This document shows positions 25,272-33,038 of a stretch of 64,000 nucleotides of DNA, one piece after another. The notes below the pieces were generated by a model, which did not search any database, was not told the DNA's origin, and was given only the letters and a program-made list of their open reading frames with translations. Position 1 is the stretch's first letter; each line of letters opens with the position of its first letter. The DNA is taken from positions 434,001-498,000 of the forward strand of contig CAVTGV010000004.1 of NCBI GenBank assembly GCA_963734365.1, written 5' to 3'. This stretch comes from JACVRW01 sp963734365 (lineage in GTDB: Bacteria; Actinomycetota; Thermoleophilia; Solirubrobacterales; Thermoleophilaceae). Both the position numbers and the translations under genes were made by a program.

Positions 25272-25475
25272 ATGGCAACAGGAACCGTTAAGTGGTTCAG
25301 CGACGACAAGGGCTTTGGGTTCATCACACCCGACGAGCCCGGCAAGGACCTCTTCGTACACCACAACGCGATCCAGTCCAGCGGCTTCAGGTCGCTGGCC
25401 GAGGGCGCGAAGGTGAGCTACGAGGCCGAGCAGGGCCCGAAGGGCCCGGCTGCCGCGAACGTGCAGGTGATCTAA
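25272..25475 (+). CDS. cspA: Cold-shock protein (CspA family)
   Basis: 67 aa, SD GGAGGGG, ATG at 25272. Full CSD fold with RNP1 KGFGFITP and RNP2 DLFVHHNAI, starting MATGTVKWFSDDKGF. Binds single-stranded RNA/DNA and acts as RNA chaperone in cold or general stress. Standard length; highly confident. Followed 83 nt later by a small basic protein on the same strand. Confidence 0.96.
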   Translation: MATGTVKWFSDDKGFGFITPDEPGKDLFVHHNAIQSSGFRSLAEGAKVSYEAEQGPKGPAAANVQVI

Positions 25476-25558
25476 GCGGCCACCGTAGGCGCGACGGAGG
25501 GCTCGTGCGCGAGCCTTCCGTCCGCGTGCCCGCGTTCGACTACCTGGGAAGGACATAC

Positions 25559-25774
25559 ATGGCCGGCGGCAAGAGAAAGACCACGATGGCGAAGCTCAAC
25601 CGCGAACGTAGGCTGCGCGAGCGCCGGGTGGAGAAGCAGGTCAAGAAGAACCTGCGCAAGCGCGCCGCGGCGGAACGCGTGAACGAGCAGGCAGAGGTAC
25701 CCACCGGCGAGGTACCCACAGGCGAAGTACCCACCGGCGATCAAGAGCCGGGCGCCGCAACCGGCACGGACTAG
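25559..25774 (+). CDS. Small basic protein with VPTGE tail repeats
   Basis: 71 aa, ATG 25559. Residues 1-43 are strongly basic and helical (KLNRERRLRERRVEKQVKKN); the tail is acidic and contains three VPTGE/D pentads encoded by a 15-bp tandem repeat at 25694-25738. Repeat number probably varies between strains. A nucleic-acid-binding head with a flexible tail is likely; no known family assigned. Confidence 0.6.
   Translation: MAGGKRKTTMAKLNRERRLRERRVEKQVKKNLRKRAAAERVNEQAEVPTGEVPTGEVPTGDQEPGAATGTD
25694..25738 (+). repeat. 15-bp tandem repeat, three copies
   Basis: Units of GAGGTACCCACCGGC at 25694, 25709 and 25724 with two or three substitutions, in frame, encoding E-V-P-T-G. A coding minisatellite at the 3' end of the small basic protein gene. 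Confidence 0.85.
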
Positions 25775-25864
25775 CCGGTCAGTCGCGGCAGACCCGCCGC
25801 GCCCTCGCGATAGCGCTTTGCCGGCGGGTGTATGGTCGTGCGGTCCACCGATTGGGAGGGCGGC

Positions 25865-27247
25865 ATGAGCCACGAGTTCGACGTCATGATCATCGGCGCC
25901 GGGCCGGCCGGCGAGCACTGCGCCGGCCATCTCGCGGACGGCGGCCTCCGCGTGGCGATCGTCGAGCGCGAGCTCGTCGGTGGCGAGTGCGACTACTGGG
26001 CGTGCATCCCTTCGAAGACGTTGCTGCGGCCCGGCGAGGCGCTCCAGGCGGCGCGCGAGGCGCCGGGCGCCAGCGAGGCCGTGAGCGGCGGCGTGCGACC
26101 CGAAGGCGCGTTCGAGTGGCGGAACTTCATGGTGTCGGAGTACGAGGACGGGGCCAAGGCTGCGTACCTCGAGTCGAAGGGCATCGAGGTTCTCCGCGGT
26201 CCTGCACGCCTGACCGGGCCCGGGAGCGTCGCGGTCCACGACGAGAGCTACTCCGCGCGTCATGTGGTGATCGCCACCGGGTCGGATCCGGTGTTCCCGC
26301 CCGTTCCCGGCCTGGGTGAGCTGGACGGCGTATGGACGAACCGCGAGGTCACCGGGCTCACCGAGGTGCCGCGCCGGCTGCTGGTGCTCGGCGGTGGCCC
26401 GGTGGGAGTGGAGATGGCGCAGGCCGTGCACCGCTTGGGCGCGTCCGTGGCGCTGGTGGAGGGCATGGACCACGTGCTCCCGCGCGAGCCGCGGCCGCTG
26501 GGCGAAGCGCTCGGCAGCGCGCTCGCCGCGGACGGGATCGAGCTCTGCTTCGGCGAGCACGCAACCGCGGCGCGCCGCGAGGGCGACGAGTACGTGCTCG
26601 AGTTCGCGGGGCGCGATGAGCTCCGCGGCGAGCGGCTGCTCGTGGCGACTGGCCGGACTCCACGGGTCGACGGCCTCGGCCTCGACGCGGTGGGTGTAGA
26701 GCCCACGCGCCACGGGATCACCGTTGACGAGCGGATGCGGGTGGCGGACGGCCTGTGGGCGATTGGCGACGTGACCGGCATCTGGCCGCTCACCTACATG
26801 GGCAAGTACCAGGGCCGCGTGGCCGCGGCGAACATCCTCGGACGCGACCGCACCGCAAACTACGATGCCGTTCCCCGCGTGGTCTTCACCGACCCGCAGG
26901 CGGCGTCCGTGGGGGACGGGGAGGGAGCGCTGTCGGCCACGGTCCCGCTCGCCGAAGTGCCGCGCACGTCCACCTACACCCGCGCGTACGCGGAGCGCAA
27001 CGGCTTCATGACGGTCGTATCGGACGGCGAGCGGCTGACCGGGGCGTACGCGCTCGGCCCCGAGGCGGGGGAGTGGCTCCAGCAGGCCACGGTGGCGATC
27101 CGCGCGCGGGTTCCGCTCCCGGTCCTGTTCGACGTGATCCAGCCGTTCCCGAGCTTCTCGGAGGCTTTCCTGTCGGTCTTGACCGACCTCGAGGCCCAGA
27201 CCACGGCGAAGTCGCCGTCGCCCACCCGGGCCGAGTCGGCGGCGTGA
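25865..27247 (+). CDS. Pyridine nucleotide-disulfide oxidoreductase (mercuric reductase/LPD-like)
   Basis: 460 aa from ATG 25865 with SD GGGAGG; an earlier GTG at 25832 is less likely. FAD-binding IIGAGPAGEHCAGHLA, redox-active pair in GGECDYWACIPSKT (CxxxxC with altered spacer residues relative to CLNVGC), NAD-binding LVLGGGPVGVEMAQAVHRLG, second FAD motif WAIGDVTG, and dimerisation domain to residue 460. The usual catalytic HPT/HPE near the C-terminus is not evident (DVIQPFPSFSEAF instead), as in other members of this actinobacterial branch. Substrate unknown. Confidence 0.88.
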   Translation: MSHEFDVMIIGAGPAGEHCAGHLADGGLRVAIVERELVGGECDYWACIPSKTLLRPGEALQAAREAPGASEAVSGGVRPEGAFEWRNFMVSEYEDGAKAAYLESKGIEVLRGPARLTGPGSVAVHDESYSARHVVIATGSDPVFPPVPGLGELDGVWTNREVTGLTEVPRRLLVLGGGPVGVEMAQAVHRLGASVALVEGMDHVLPREPRPLGEALGSALAADGIELCFGEHATAARREGDEYVLEFAGRDELRGERLLVATGRTPRVDGLGLDAVGVEPTRHGITVDERMRVADGLWAIGDVTGIWPLTYMGKYQGRVAAANILGRDRTANYDAVPRVVFTDPQAASVGDGEGALSATVPLAEVPRTSTYTRAYAERNGFMTVVSDGERLTGAYALGPEAGEWLQQATVAIRARVPLPVLFDVIQPFPSFSEAFLSVLTDLEAQTTAKSPSPTRAESAA

Positions 27248-27294
27248 TGGAGATCAAGCTCGAGGTCGTCGTGGTGCCCGTCCCGAACGCTGAC
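27247..27294 (+). pseudogene. VOC-family N-terminal remnant
   Basis: ATG at 27247 reads MEIKLEVVVVPVPNAD, matching the first strand of glyoxalase-like proteins such as the 10898-11269 protein, then loses homology immediately. The 63-aa gene that follows resembles the extra C-terminal segment found after some VOC domains. Together they look like a VOC gene whose core has been deleted. Confidence 0.5.
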
Positions 27295-27313
27295 GACAGA
27301 GGAGGAGTCACCA

Positions 27314-27505
27314 ATGGACGTTGCGACCCTCGCGGACCTTCTGCGCGAGACATCCGAGCACCATGACCCCTACGAGAAGAGCGCTCCGGAGCACAATTGG
27401 TGGGACTGGTACGCGGCCTACCTGAACGCGCGCCTGGCGGGGAGCAGCTCGGAGGAGGCATCCGAGGCGGCCGGGCTCTACATGGAGGGTGTGCTCTCCG
27501 CCTGA
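27314..27505 (+). CDS. Small protein resembling a VOC-associated C-terminal segment
   Basis: 63 aa, ATG with strong SD (GAGGAG). Sequence SAPEHNWWDWYAAYLNARLA, GLYMEGVLSA: the WWDWYAAY helix pair occurs as a separate ORF or C-terminal tail near VOC/bleomycin-resistance-like proteins in actinobacteria. Overlaps the 3' end of the convergent gene by 28 nt. Possibly a functional stand-alone protein or the remnant of a fusion. Confidence 0.6.
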   Translation: MDVATLADLLRETSEHHDPYEKSAPEHNWWDWYAAYLNARLAGSSSEEASEAAGLYMEGVLSA

Positions 27506-27960
27506 CTCGGTCTTCCGAGGAGATTCCGCACGACCTGCCGGTGCACCGGAGCAACTCCGGCCCACACTGAGCGCAACACCGGGTTCCCGTGCTGAACGAA
27601 GGTGGCGAAGAGCAGCGTGTTCATCCGGCGCATGAAGAGAACCTCACCCCGCAGGCCGAGGCGAGAGTCGGCACCGAGGAGCGCCACGTCCGGGGTGTTG
27701 CGCCGCAACTCCCAGCCGAGCACGTACTCGTCGGACCGAGTGGAGCCGAGCTGCAGACCCAGGGCAGACCAGCCCGACACGAGCGCGCCCCGCGAGACCG
27801 GCGGAGCGTCCTCCAGGAACAGCCGGGCCCACTGCTCGCCCGTCCGGTCCCGAGCCGGGCCGGTGTCGACGAGGAAGCCATCCTCGTAGTCGACGTGGGA
27901 GAGCGTGCTGAGCGCTCGCGCGGCCGGCGGCACGGCGACCTGGCGGACCGTCCAAGCCAC
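27478..27960 (-). CDS. Conserved protein paired with DUF2867
   Basis: 160 aa from GTG 27960, which overlaps the upstream stop (TAGTG); the longer ATG start at 28005 would overlap by 46 nt. Soluble alpha/beta: YEDGFLVDTGPARDRTGEQW, SDEYVLGWELRRNTPDVALL, FMRRMNTLLFATFVQHGNPV. Third gene of a tetR-DUF2867 unit on the minus strand. Seen next to DUF2867 genes in actinobacteria; biochemical role unknown. Confidence 0.7.
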   Translation of the reverse strand: MAWTVRQVAVPPAARALSTLSHVDYEDGFLVDTGPARDRTGEQWARLFLEDAPPVSRGALVSGWSALGLQLGSTRSDEYVLGWELRRNTPDVALLGADSRLGLRGEVLFMRRMNTLLFATFVQHGNPVLRSVWAGVAPVHRQVVRNLLGRPSQAESTPSM

Positions 27961-28565
27961 TAGCGGGCGTGGGCCGGTGCGCTGTCGCCGGCGCGTCTTT
28001 GCCACTCGCGCCCGAGGCGCCGCAGCATCAACGGGTAGACGATCAGGTGCCGGAACGGCGTGATCGCGGCCATGTAGGCGGTTCCCAACAGCCCGTTCGG
28101 CTTCACCAGAACCGCCATCTGGCCGCGGTAGCCGCCGCTGTCGTCCGGGACCCAGCCGAGGTGCAGGACCCCGTGCATGGTCCGGTTGGCGATCTCCGCG
28201 GCGAACTCGCGATCGAGCAGATAGAGCGAGCTGAAGGGGAGCGCGTCGAACTCGGGCCCGGATGGGGCCTCCCGCAGATCGGCCGGAAATCGGTCGCGGA
28301 GCGTCGGCACCCGGGAGCCGAGGCCGGCGTCCGGGTCGTCCCAGCCGAACAGCTCCCCGAGCTTCCAGCGGAGCGCGAAGAGGGTGCGGGTGGCGCGGGA
28401 CGAGCCCTGCGAAGGGTCGCCCGCGGTCATCCCCTCCACGAGCCGAGGGAAGTCTTCCGGGCCGCCCGGCGTCGGCAGTTCCCAGACGTCTTCGACCCTG
28501 AAGTCACGGGTCAGCTCGTGGATTCGCCAGGGCCGGGAGGTGTGTGCGCTCTCCGCGAGCCTCAT
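27960..28565 (-). CDS. DUF2867 family protein
   Basis: 201 aa. Family pattern: IHELTRDFRVEDVWELPTPG, FDALPFSSLYLLDREFAAEI, GVLHLGWVPDDSGGYRGQMA, and a hydrophobic C-terminal segment (FRHLIVYPLMLRR). The start codon overlaps the TetR stop (ATGA), so it is co-translated with its presumed regulator. Function is unknown for the family. Confidence 0.82.
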   Translation of the reverse strand: MRLAESAHTSRPWRIHELTRDFRVEDVWELPTPGGPEDFPRLVEGMTAGDPSQGSSRATRTLFALRWKLGELFGWDDPDAGLGSRVPTLRDRFPADLREAPSGPEFDALPFSSLYLLDREFAAEIANRTMHGVLHLGWVPDDSGGYRGQMAVLVKPNGLLGTAYMAAITPFRHLIVYPLMLRRLGREWQRRAGDSAPAHAR

Positions 28566-29203
28566 TCGACGGAGATTGCGTCTTGGTCGAGTCCGAGCAC
28601 GCCGGCGGCCGCGCGCGCCACCAGCACCTCATCGTGTGGCTCCTGCCCGGCGAGCGCGATCACCGCGCCTTCCATCGCGCCGACGAACGCCAGCGCCACC
28701 GTTCTGGCCGGCGGCCCGGCGGGGATCGTTCCCGCCCTGCGGCCCGCGTTGATGAGCTGGGTGCAGCGTTTGACGAGACCCTCGGAGACCTGCTCGATGC
28801 GCCGTCCCACGGGGTGATCCTGGCCGCTGAACTCGAGCCGCAGCGCGATCGCCACCCGTGCGACGTCCCGCCGGCAGTAGACGGCGTGACCGCGCGCCAG
28901 GACGATCAGCGCGGCCACCGGATCGGGCTCATCCCCAACTCGTTGCCCCACCTCCTGCCTCCAGGTCTCGTCGACCCAGTCGATCACCGCCAGGGCGAGG
29001 TCCTCCTTGTCCTTGAACTGGTGGTACAGCGCCCCGCGGGTGTAGCCGGCCTCGCTCGCCACCCGCTCGAGGATGAGGTTGCCGTACCCGTAGCGGGAGA
29101 GTCCCCTCGCGGCGGACTCGAGCAGGGCGTTGCGGGTGCGGGCGCTGCGGTCGGCCTGCGTCGGGCGCCGGGCGCTCGCCCTTGGTTCAGTAAGTACATG
29201 CAT
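28562..29203 (-). CDS. TetR-family transcriptional regulator
   Basis: 213 aa from ATG 29203. N-terminal HTH: RNALLESAARGLSRYGYGNL, VASEAGYTRGALYHQFKDKE. The C-terminal ligand-binding half is divergent. The start lies inside a palindrome (29195-29206), suggesting autoregulation. Heads the minus-strand unit with the DUF2867 and partner genes and is divergent from the ArsR-ArsC fusion. The longer in-frame ORF reading back to 29602 is antisense to that gene and rejected. Confidence 0.88.
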   Translation of the reverse strand: MHVLTEPRASARRPTQADRSARTRNALLESAARGLSRYGYGNLILERVASEAGYTRGALYHQFKDKEDLALAVIDWVDETWRQEVGQRVGDEPDPVAALIVLARGHAVYCRRDVARVAIALRLEFSGQDHPVGRRIEQVSEGLVKRCTQLINAGRRAGTIPAGPPARTVALAFVGAMEGAVIALAGQEPHDEVLVARAAAGVLGLDQDAISVE

Positions 29204-29216
29204 GTATGTATGTACC
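29195..29216. promoter_or_regulatory. Candidate TetR operator
   Basis: Perfect 12-bp palindrome TACATGCATGTA (29195-29206) inside a longer imperfect repeat of CATGTATGTATG ending ATGTAC near 29215. It overlaps the TetR start codon in an AT-rich island between divergent genes, the usual place for an autoregulatory operator. Confidence 0.5.
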
Positions 29217-29251
29217 TTACCGGACTGAGTTCCCACTAGCGCGGTACGACC

Positions 29252-29275
29252 CATCAAATTATCTTGATGTATTCT
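29252..29275 (+). promoter_or_regulatory. ArsR-type operator next to -10 TATTCT
   Basis: CATCAA (29252-29257), 6 nt, TTGATG (29264-29269): the ATCAA-N6-TTGAT palindrome typical of ArsR/SmtB regulators. It runs directly into TATTCT (29270-29275), which is 8 nt before the GTG at 29284. A bound repressor would cover the spacer between -35 and -10. Supports the 29284 start and autoregulation released by arsenite or another inducer. Confidence 0.65.
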
Positions 29276-29283
29276 CGGGGGCC

Positions 29284-30078
29284 GTGACCGCTTCCGCGCA
29301 GGGCGAGACTTCACCGCCGCGGTTTCTGCAGCTGGTGGGGCATCCGTTGCGGTGGCGGCTGCTGACCGAGCTGGCGCGCAGCGATCGCCGCGTGGGAGAG
29401 CTGTGCGAGATGGCGGGCCGCCGCCAGAGCCTGGTCTCCTACCACCTGCGCCGGCTGCGCGACGGCGGGCTTGTGGAGCTGCGTCGCAGCGCCGCCGACG
29501 GCCGCGACACCTACTACGTGATGGATCTGGCGCGTTGCGGTGAGCTGCTCGCCGGCGTCGGGGTCGCGCTGCACCCTGCCGTCGCCCCGCCCGCGCCGCC
29601 ACAGCTGAGGCGCAAGGATGACTCCACGCCGGCGCGCGTGCTGTTCCTGTGCACGGGCAACAGCGGGCGCTCGCAGATGGCCGAGGCGTTATGCGAGCAG
29701 TTGTCGGGCGGCCGAGTCAGCGCGGTGAGCGCGGGCAGCCACCCCAAGCCGCTGCATCCCCACGCGGTGCGGGTGATGCGCCGGCGCGGCATCGACATCG
29801 CCGGGCGTCGCTCCAAGCATCTCGACGAGTTCGCCGGCCGGCGCTTCGACTACGTGATCAGCCTCTGCGATCGCGTGCGCGAGATCTGCCCCGAGTTCCC
29901 GGGGGCCCCCGAGCTGATCCATTGGAGCATCCCCGACCCGGCGCGCGACGCCGGCGGCGACAAAGAAACGCTGCCCGCTTTCGAGGGCGCCGCCGGCGAG
30001 CTGCGGAACCGCATCGGCTTCCTCATCGCGGCGATTGAACAGACCACCACCCATCAGGAGGTGACCGGACGTGCCTGA
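29284..30078 (+). CDS. ArsR-type HTH regulator fused to low-MW phosphatase-type arsenate reductase
   Basis: 264 aa from GTG 29284; an in-frame ATG at 29206 would translate the operator and is rejected. Residues ~14-95: winged HTH (FLQLVGHPLRWRLLTELARS, RRQSLVSYHLRRLRDGGLVE). ~120-255: LMW-PTP/ArsC domain with P-loop CTGNSGRSQMAEAL and the Asp motif in SIPDPARD. ArsC enzymes of this type reduce arsenate to arsenite using thioredoxin or mycothiol. The fusion couples sensing and detoxification; no arsenite-binding Cys pair is obvious in the HTH part. Overlaps the VOC gene by 8 nt. Confidence 0.88.
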   Translation: MTASAQGETSPPRFLQLVGHPLRWRLLTELARSDRRVGELCEMAGRRQSLVSYHLRRLRDGGLVELRRSAADGRDTYYVMDLARCGELLAGVGVALHPAVAPPAPPQLRRKDDSTPARVLFLCTGNSGRSQMAEALCEQLSGGRVSAVSAGSHPKPLHPHAVRVMRRRGIDIAGRRSKHLDEFAGRRFDYVISLCDRVREICPEFPGAPELIHWSIPDPARDAGGDKETLPAFEGAAGELRNRIGFLIAAIEQTTTHQEVTGRA

Positions 30079-30451
30079 CGAGCTCGTAAGCGTCCGTTAC
30101 ATGGTCGACGACGTCGAAGACGCCGTCGCCTTCTACACCACCCACTTCGGCTTCACGGTGCTCTCGAGCGCAGCGCCCGCGTTTGCCGACGTCGTGCGCG
30201 GCAACCTGCGGCTGCTGCTCAGTGGCCCCAAGAGCTCGGCTGGCCGGCCGATGCCCGACGGGCGCATCCCGCAGCCGGGAGGCTGGAACCGCATCCACCT
30301 CATCGTCGACGACATCGCGTCAGAGGTCGAGCGGCTGCGGGCCGCCGATCTGACGTTCCGCAACGACACCGTCAGTGGGCCGGGCGGCCAGCAGATCCTG
30401 CTCGAGGACCCCGCGGGCAACCCGATCGAGCTCTTCCAGCCGGCCACCTGA
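30071..30451 (+). CDS. VOC/glyoxalase-family protein in the ars unit
   Basis: 126 aa. RYMVDDVEDAVAFYTTHFGF and WNRIHLIVDDIASEVERLRA mark the two VOC halves; C-terminal LLEDPAGNPIELFQPA has the metal Glu. Start overlaps the end of the ArsR-ArsC gene by 8 nt, so co-translated. Lacks the Cys pair of ArsI C-As lyases, so organoarsenical lyase activity is not supported; another resistance or dioxygenase role is possible. Confidence 0.83.
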   Translation: MPDELVSVRYMVDDVEDAVAFYTTHFGFTVLSSAAPAFADVVRGNLRLLLSGPKSSAGRPMPDGRIPQPGGWNRIHLIVDDIASEVERLRAADLTFRNDTVSGPGGQQILLEDPAGNPIELFQPAT

Positions 30452-30484
30452 CGCTCGCCACGCGGCGGCGACGGCGCCCTCGCC

Positions 30485-30499
30485 GTGCGCTTTGCGCAC
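30485..30499 (+). terminator. GC hairpin between the VOC and EamA genes
   Basis: GTGCGC-TTT-GCGCAC, perfect 6-bp stem, 34 nt after the VOC stop and ahead of the likely EamA promoter (TATCAC, 30534-30539). No T-run; factor-independent termination is uncertain. Confidence 0.35.
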
Positions 30500-30547
30500 C
30501 AGGTGCTCAACGGCTGACCGCGCGGCATTTCGCTATCACTTGAGGGC

Positions 30548-31459
30548 GTGACGACGGCGACGGTGGCGCTCGAGGGGTCGCGGCGCCAGCGCCGCGGGCA
30601 GATCTACGTCGCGCTCGCCGCGGTCGCCTGGTCGACTGCCGGGGTCCTGCAGCGCCAGCTCACGCTCGATACCTCGACCCAGGTCTTCGGCCGAGCGGTG
30701 TTCGCGGGCGCTGCGCTGCTGGCCTATGTCGCAGTCGTCGAGCGCGGCCGTGTGGTGCAGGCATTCAGGTCCGTGGGGATCGCGGGGATCGCGGTGGCGC
30801 TGTGCGTTGCCACCGCGTCGGCCAGCTTCATCGCCGCGCTCAACCACACGAGCGTCGCCCGCGTCCTGTTCATCCTCGCCGTCGCCCCAGTGCTCGCCGC
30901 CCTGCTCGCGCGGGTGACGCTCGGCGAGCCGATCACGCGGCGTACCGCCCTGGCGATGGCTCTGGCGCTGGCCGGCGTGACGCTGATGCTCGGGGCGCCG
31001 GGCGAGGGCAGCCTGGCGGGCGACGGCCTCTCGTTCGTCGCGGCTTTCGCCTTCGCACTGATGATCGTGATCACCCGCTGGCGCCACGACGTCTCTATGG
31101 CGCCGGCCACCTGCCTCTCGCAGGTGCTTCTCGTCGCGGCCTTCCTTCCCTTCGCCAGTCCCGGCGACATCAGCGGCGACGACGTCGCGTGGCTTGCGGC
31201 GCTCGGCATCGGTCAGATCGGCCTCGGCTTCGCGCTGCTCACCGTCGGCGCGCGGCTGATACCGGCCGCGCAGGTGGGCCTGATAACGCTGCTCGAGGTG
31301 GTGCTCGGCCCGCTGTGGGTGTGGCTTGCGCTCGGCGAGCGCCCCAGTACGTTCACCCTCGTCGGCGGCGGGATCGTGATCTTCGCCATCGTCATCCAGA
31401 CGCGCGCGTCGCCGTCACCCGAGCCGGACGAGTCCCGGGCGCTCCCCGCACCGCATTAG
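30548..31459 (+). CDS. EamA/DMT-family transporter
   Basis: 303 aa, GTG start, ten predicted TM helices in two EamA repeats (AAVAWSTAGVLQRQL in the first; AFALMIVITRWRHD starting the second). Typical inner-membrane drug/metabolite exporter. TATCAC at 30534-30539 lies 8 nt upstream with no SD, consistent with a leaderless mRNA. Substrate unknown; neighbouring ars-type genes do not identify it. Confidence 0.85.
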   Translation: MTTATVALEGSRRQRRGQIYVALAAVAWSTAGVLQRQLTLDTSTQVFGRAVFAGAALLAYVAVVERGRVVQAFRSVGIAGIAVALCVATASASFIAALNHTSVARVLFILAVAPVLAALLARVTLGEPITRRTALAMALALAGVTLMLGAPGEGSLAGDGLSFVAAFAFALMIVITRWRHDVSMAPATCLSQVLLVAAFLPFASPGDISGDDVAWLAALGIGQIGLGFALLTVGARLIPAAQVGLITLLEVVLGPLWVWLALGERPSTFTLVGGGIVIFAIVIQTRASPSPEPDESRALPAPH

Positions 31460-31478
31460 CAAGCGGACCCGGCCGCGG

Positions 31479-32354
31479 TCAGACGCCGCGGGACTCGGCG
31501 AGGCGGCGCAGCCAATACCGGAACCACTCGGGGCCGTAGGGGACATAGACACGGGTTGGCACTTCGCGGGCGTGCAACTCGGGCAGCTCCTCGGGACGTA
31601 CGCCGAGGAGTTGCTCGACCGGCACCGGGCCGCAGGCGAGGAGGAGCGCCTCGCGAAGGCGAGCGTCGTGCGAGGCGAGCGACCATGCGGCGCCACGTTC
31701 GGCCAGGCGAACGCCCAGGCGCAGGAAGGCGATGTCGGTCGGCTCCCCGTAGGCGTGGGCCCCTGCGGACTCCACGTACGCGCCCTTGACCAGCCGGACG
31801 TGCACGCCGGCCTCGGCCAGGGCATCGGCGTCAGTGGGCGAGCGCAACAGGTTCGCCTGGACGGTTGCCCCGAGCCGGTGGGCCATGCCACGCCCGGCCA
31901 CGTCGAGCACGCACGCGAGGATCGCATCGGCCTGCGCTGCCTCCTCCGCCCCTACCTGTACCCGCCGGCCGTCGGGCAAGGCAGCCGCGATGGTGGCCAG
32001 GCGGTCTGCGACGGCCGACGAGTCCGTGTTCAGCGCGAGGTGCGAGAGGTCGACTGACAGCCAGACTTCCGCCGGGAGCGGTGGCAGCGCCTCGACCAGC
32101 TCGAGGTAGTCCTGGAGCACACGATCGGCGACGACCGGATCGGTCACGCTCTCGCCGAACAGATCGAGGCTGACCCCGGAGCCCTGCTCGAGCAGCGCCG
32201 CAGCCGTCACGAGCGCTTCGCTGCGCGATCGGCCTGCGACGTAGCGCGACGCGGCCCGCCGGGCGGCGGCCTCGCCGCCCGGTACACGCTTGACCGCGCG
32301 CTCCAGCCTCTCGCTGGTGGCCAGGCGAAACAATGCGTCGCGGTCGAGCCCCAC
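31479..32354 (-). CDS. putB: Proline dehydrogenase
   Basis: 291 aa, GTG start. Monofunctional PRODH barrel: VSLDLFGESV, LGATVQANLLRS, VRLVKGAYVES, and the C-terminal substrate-binding helix YVPYGPEWFRYWLRRLAE with the RR pair. Oxidises proline to pyrroline-5-carboxylate with FAD, passing electrons to the respiratory chain. No P5C dehydrogenase gene is adjacent. Confidence 0.9.
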   Translation of the reverse strand: MGLDRDALFRLATSERLERAVKRVPGGEAAARRAASRYVAGRSRSEALVTAAALLEQGSGVSLDLFGESVTDPVVADRVLQDYLELVEALPPLPAEVWLSVDLSHLALNTDSSAVADRLATIAAALPDGRRVQVGAEEAAQADAILACVLDVAGRGMAHRLGATVQANLLRSPTDADALAEAGVHVRLVKGAYVESAGAHAYGEPTDIAFLRLGVRLAERGAAWSLASHDARLREALLLACGPVPVEQLLGVRPEELPELHAREVPTRVYVPYGPEWFRYWLRRLAESRGV

Positions 32355-32366
32355 GTGCTCATCCTT

Positions 32367-32744
32367 TCAGCGCTCGCGCAATTCGTAGTGCATCGTCCTG
32401 TAGCGCATCAGACGGTGCGTCAGCGGCACCAGCACCGCCTGCAAGAGCGGGTGGCGCCGGGCCAGAGCCCGGGCCGCGACATGCGCCTCGGGCCCCTCGA
32501 GCTGCCTTGCGCATGCGTCGACGGAAGGACCGGTAGGTTCGCCCCTCAGCGTCGACGGAGCGGCCTTGACGCTGGGGTTGTTGCGCAGCCGCTTCGTCTT
32601 GTGCGCCTTGTGCCAGGTGCGGAAGAAGGCACGGTCGCCGTCGAAGGCGATGCTGACCGGCGTGGCGACTGGGCTTCCATCTCGCTTGTACGTCGTGAGC
32701 AGGATCGTCTTGGTCTGACGCAGGGACTCGAGAGCGGGGCACAT
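32367..32744 (-). CDS. PPOX-class F420/flavin-dependent oxidoreductase
   Basis: 125 aa, ATG at 32744. Split-barrel fold: TILLTTYKRDGSPVATPVSI, DRAFFRTWHKAHKTKRLRNN, then a shortened C-terminus. Matches the actinobacterial PPOX-class F420-dependent family; electron donor F420H2 or FMN cannot be separated by eye. 12 nt upstream of the proline dehydrogenase on the same strand, so possibly co-transcribed. Confidence 0.82.
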   Translation of the reverse strand: MCPALESLRQTKTILLTTYKRDGSPVATPVSIAFDGDRAFFRTWHKAHKTKRLRNNPSVKAAPSTLRGEPTGPSVDACARQLEGPEAHVAARALARRHPLLQAVLVPLTHRLMRYRTMHYELRER

Positions 32745-33038
32745 GGCATTCCTCTCGTTCGTCGTTTCCCCTCAGACGAACTAGGCCGAGCCCCCGTGAC
32801 AGCCGGTTCTCATGCGGCCGTACGTGCCGAGCTGAGCAGCTCGCTGGAGACATCCCAGAGCCTGCGGGCGGTGTCCGGGTCCAGCGCGTAGCCGGAACCT
32901 GGTCGCCCGTCAGCGCGATCTACACCGCCTCACAGAAGGACTCCGAATCCGATCACCACCGGCGGCGCGCCGCGCTGCGCGAGGTGATCGAGCGCGCGCT
33001 CGTGCCCTGACCGCGCGGCTTCGGGGTAGGAGTCGGGA
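32745..33038. other. Intergenic region with gene remnants
   Basis: No intact gene. Apart from the SDR tail, a plus-strand open stretch ends at TGA 33007 (DHHRRRAALREVIERALVP), which looks like the C-terminus of a lost regulator or enzyme. TAGGAG (33027-33032) before the M24 start is a candidate -10. Confidence 0.4.
32810..32893 (-). pseudogene. SDR C-terminal remnant
   Basis: The minus strand reads GYALDPDTARRLWDVSSELL then ends at TGA (32810-32812); this resembles the last ~25 residues of protochlorophyllide/retinol-type SDRs (A-R-R-L-W-E-V-S-E-E-L). No upstream SDR body is present. Short, so tentative. Confidence 0.4.
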
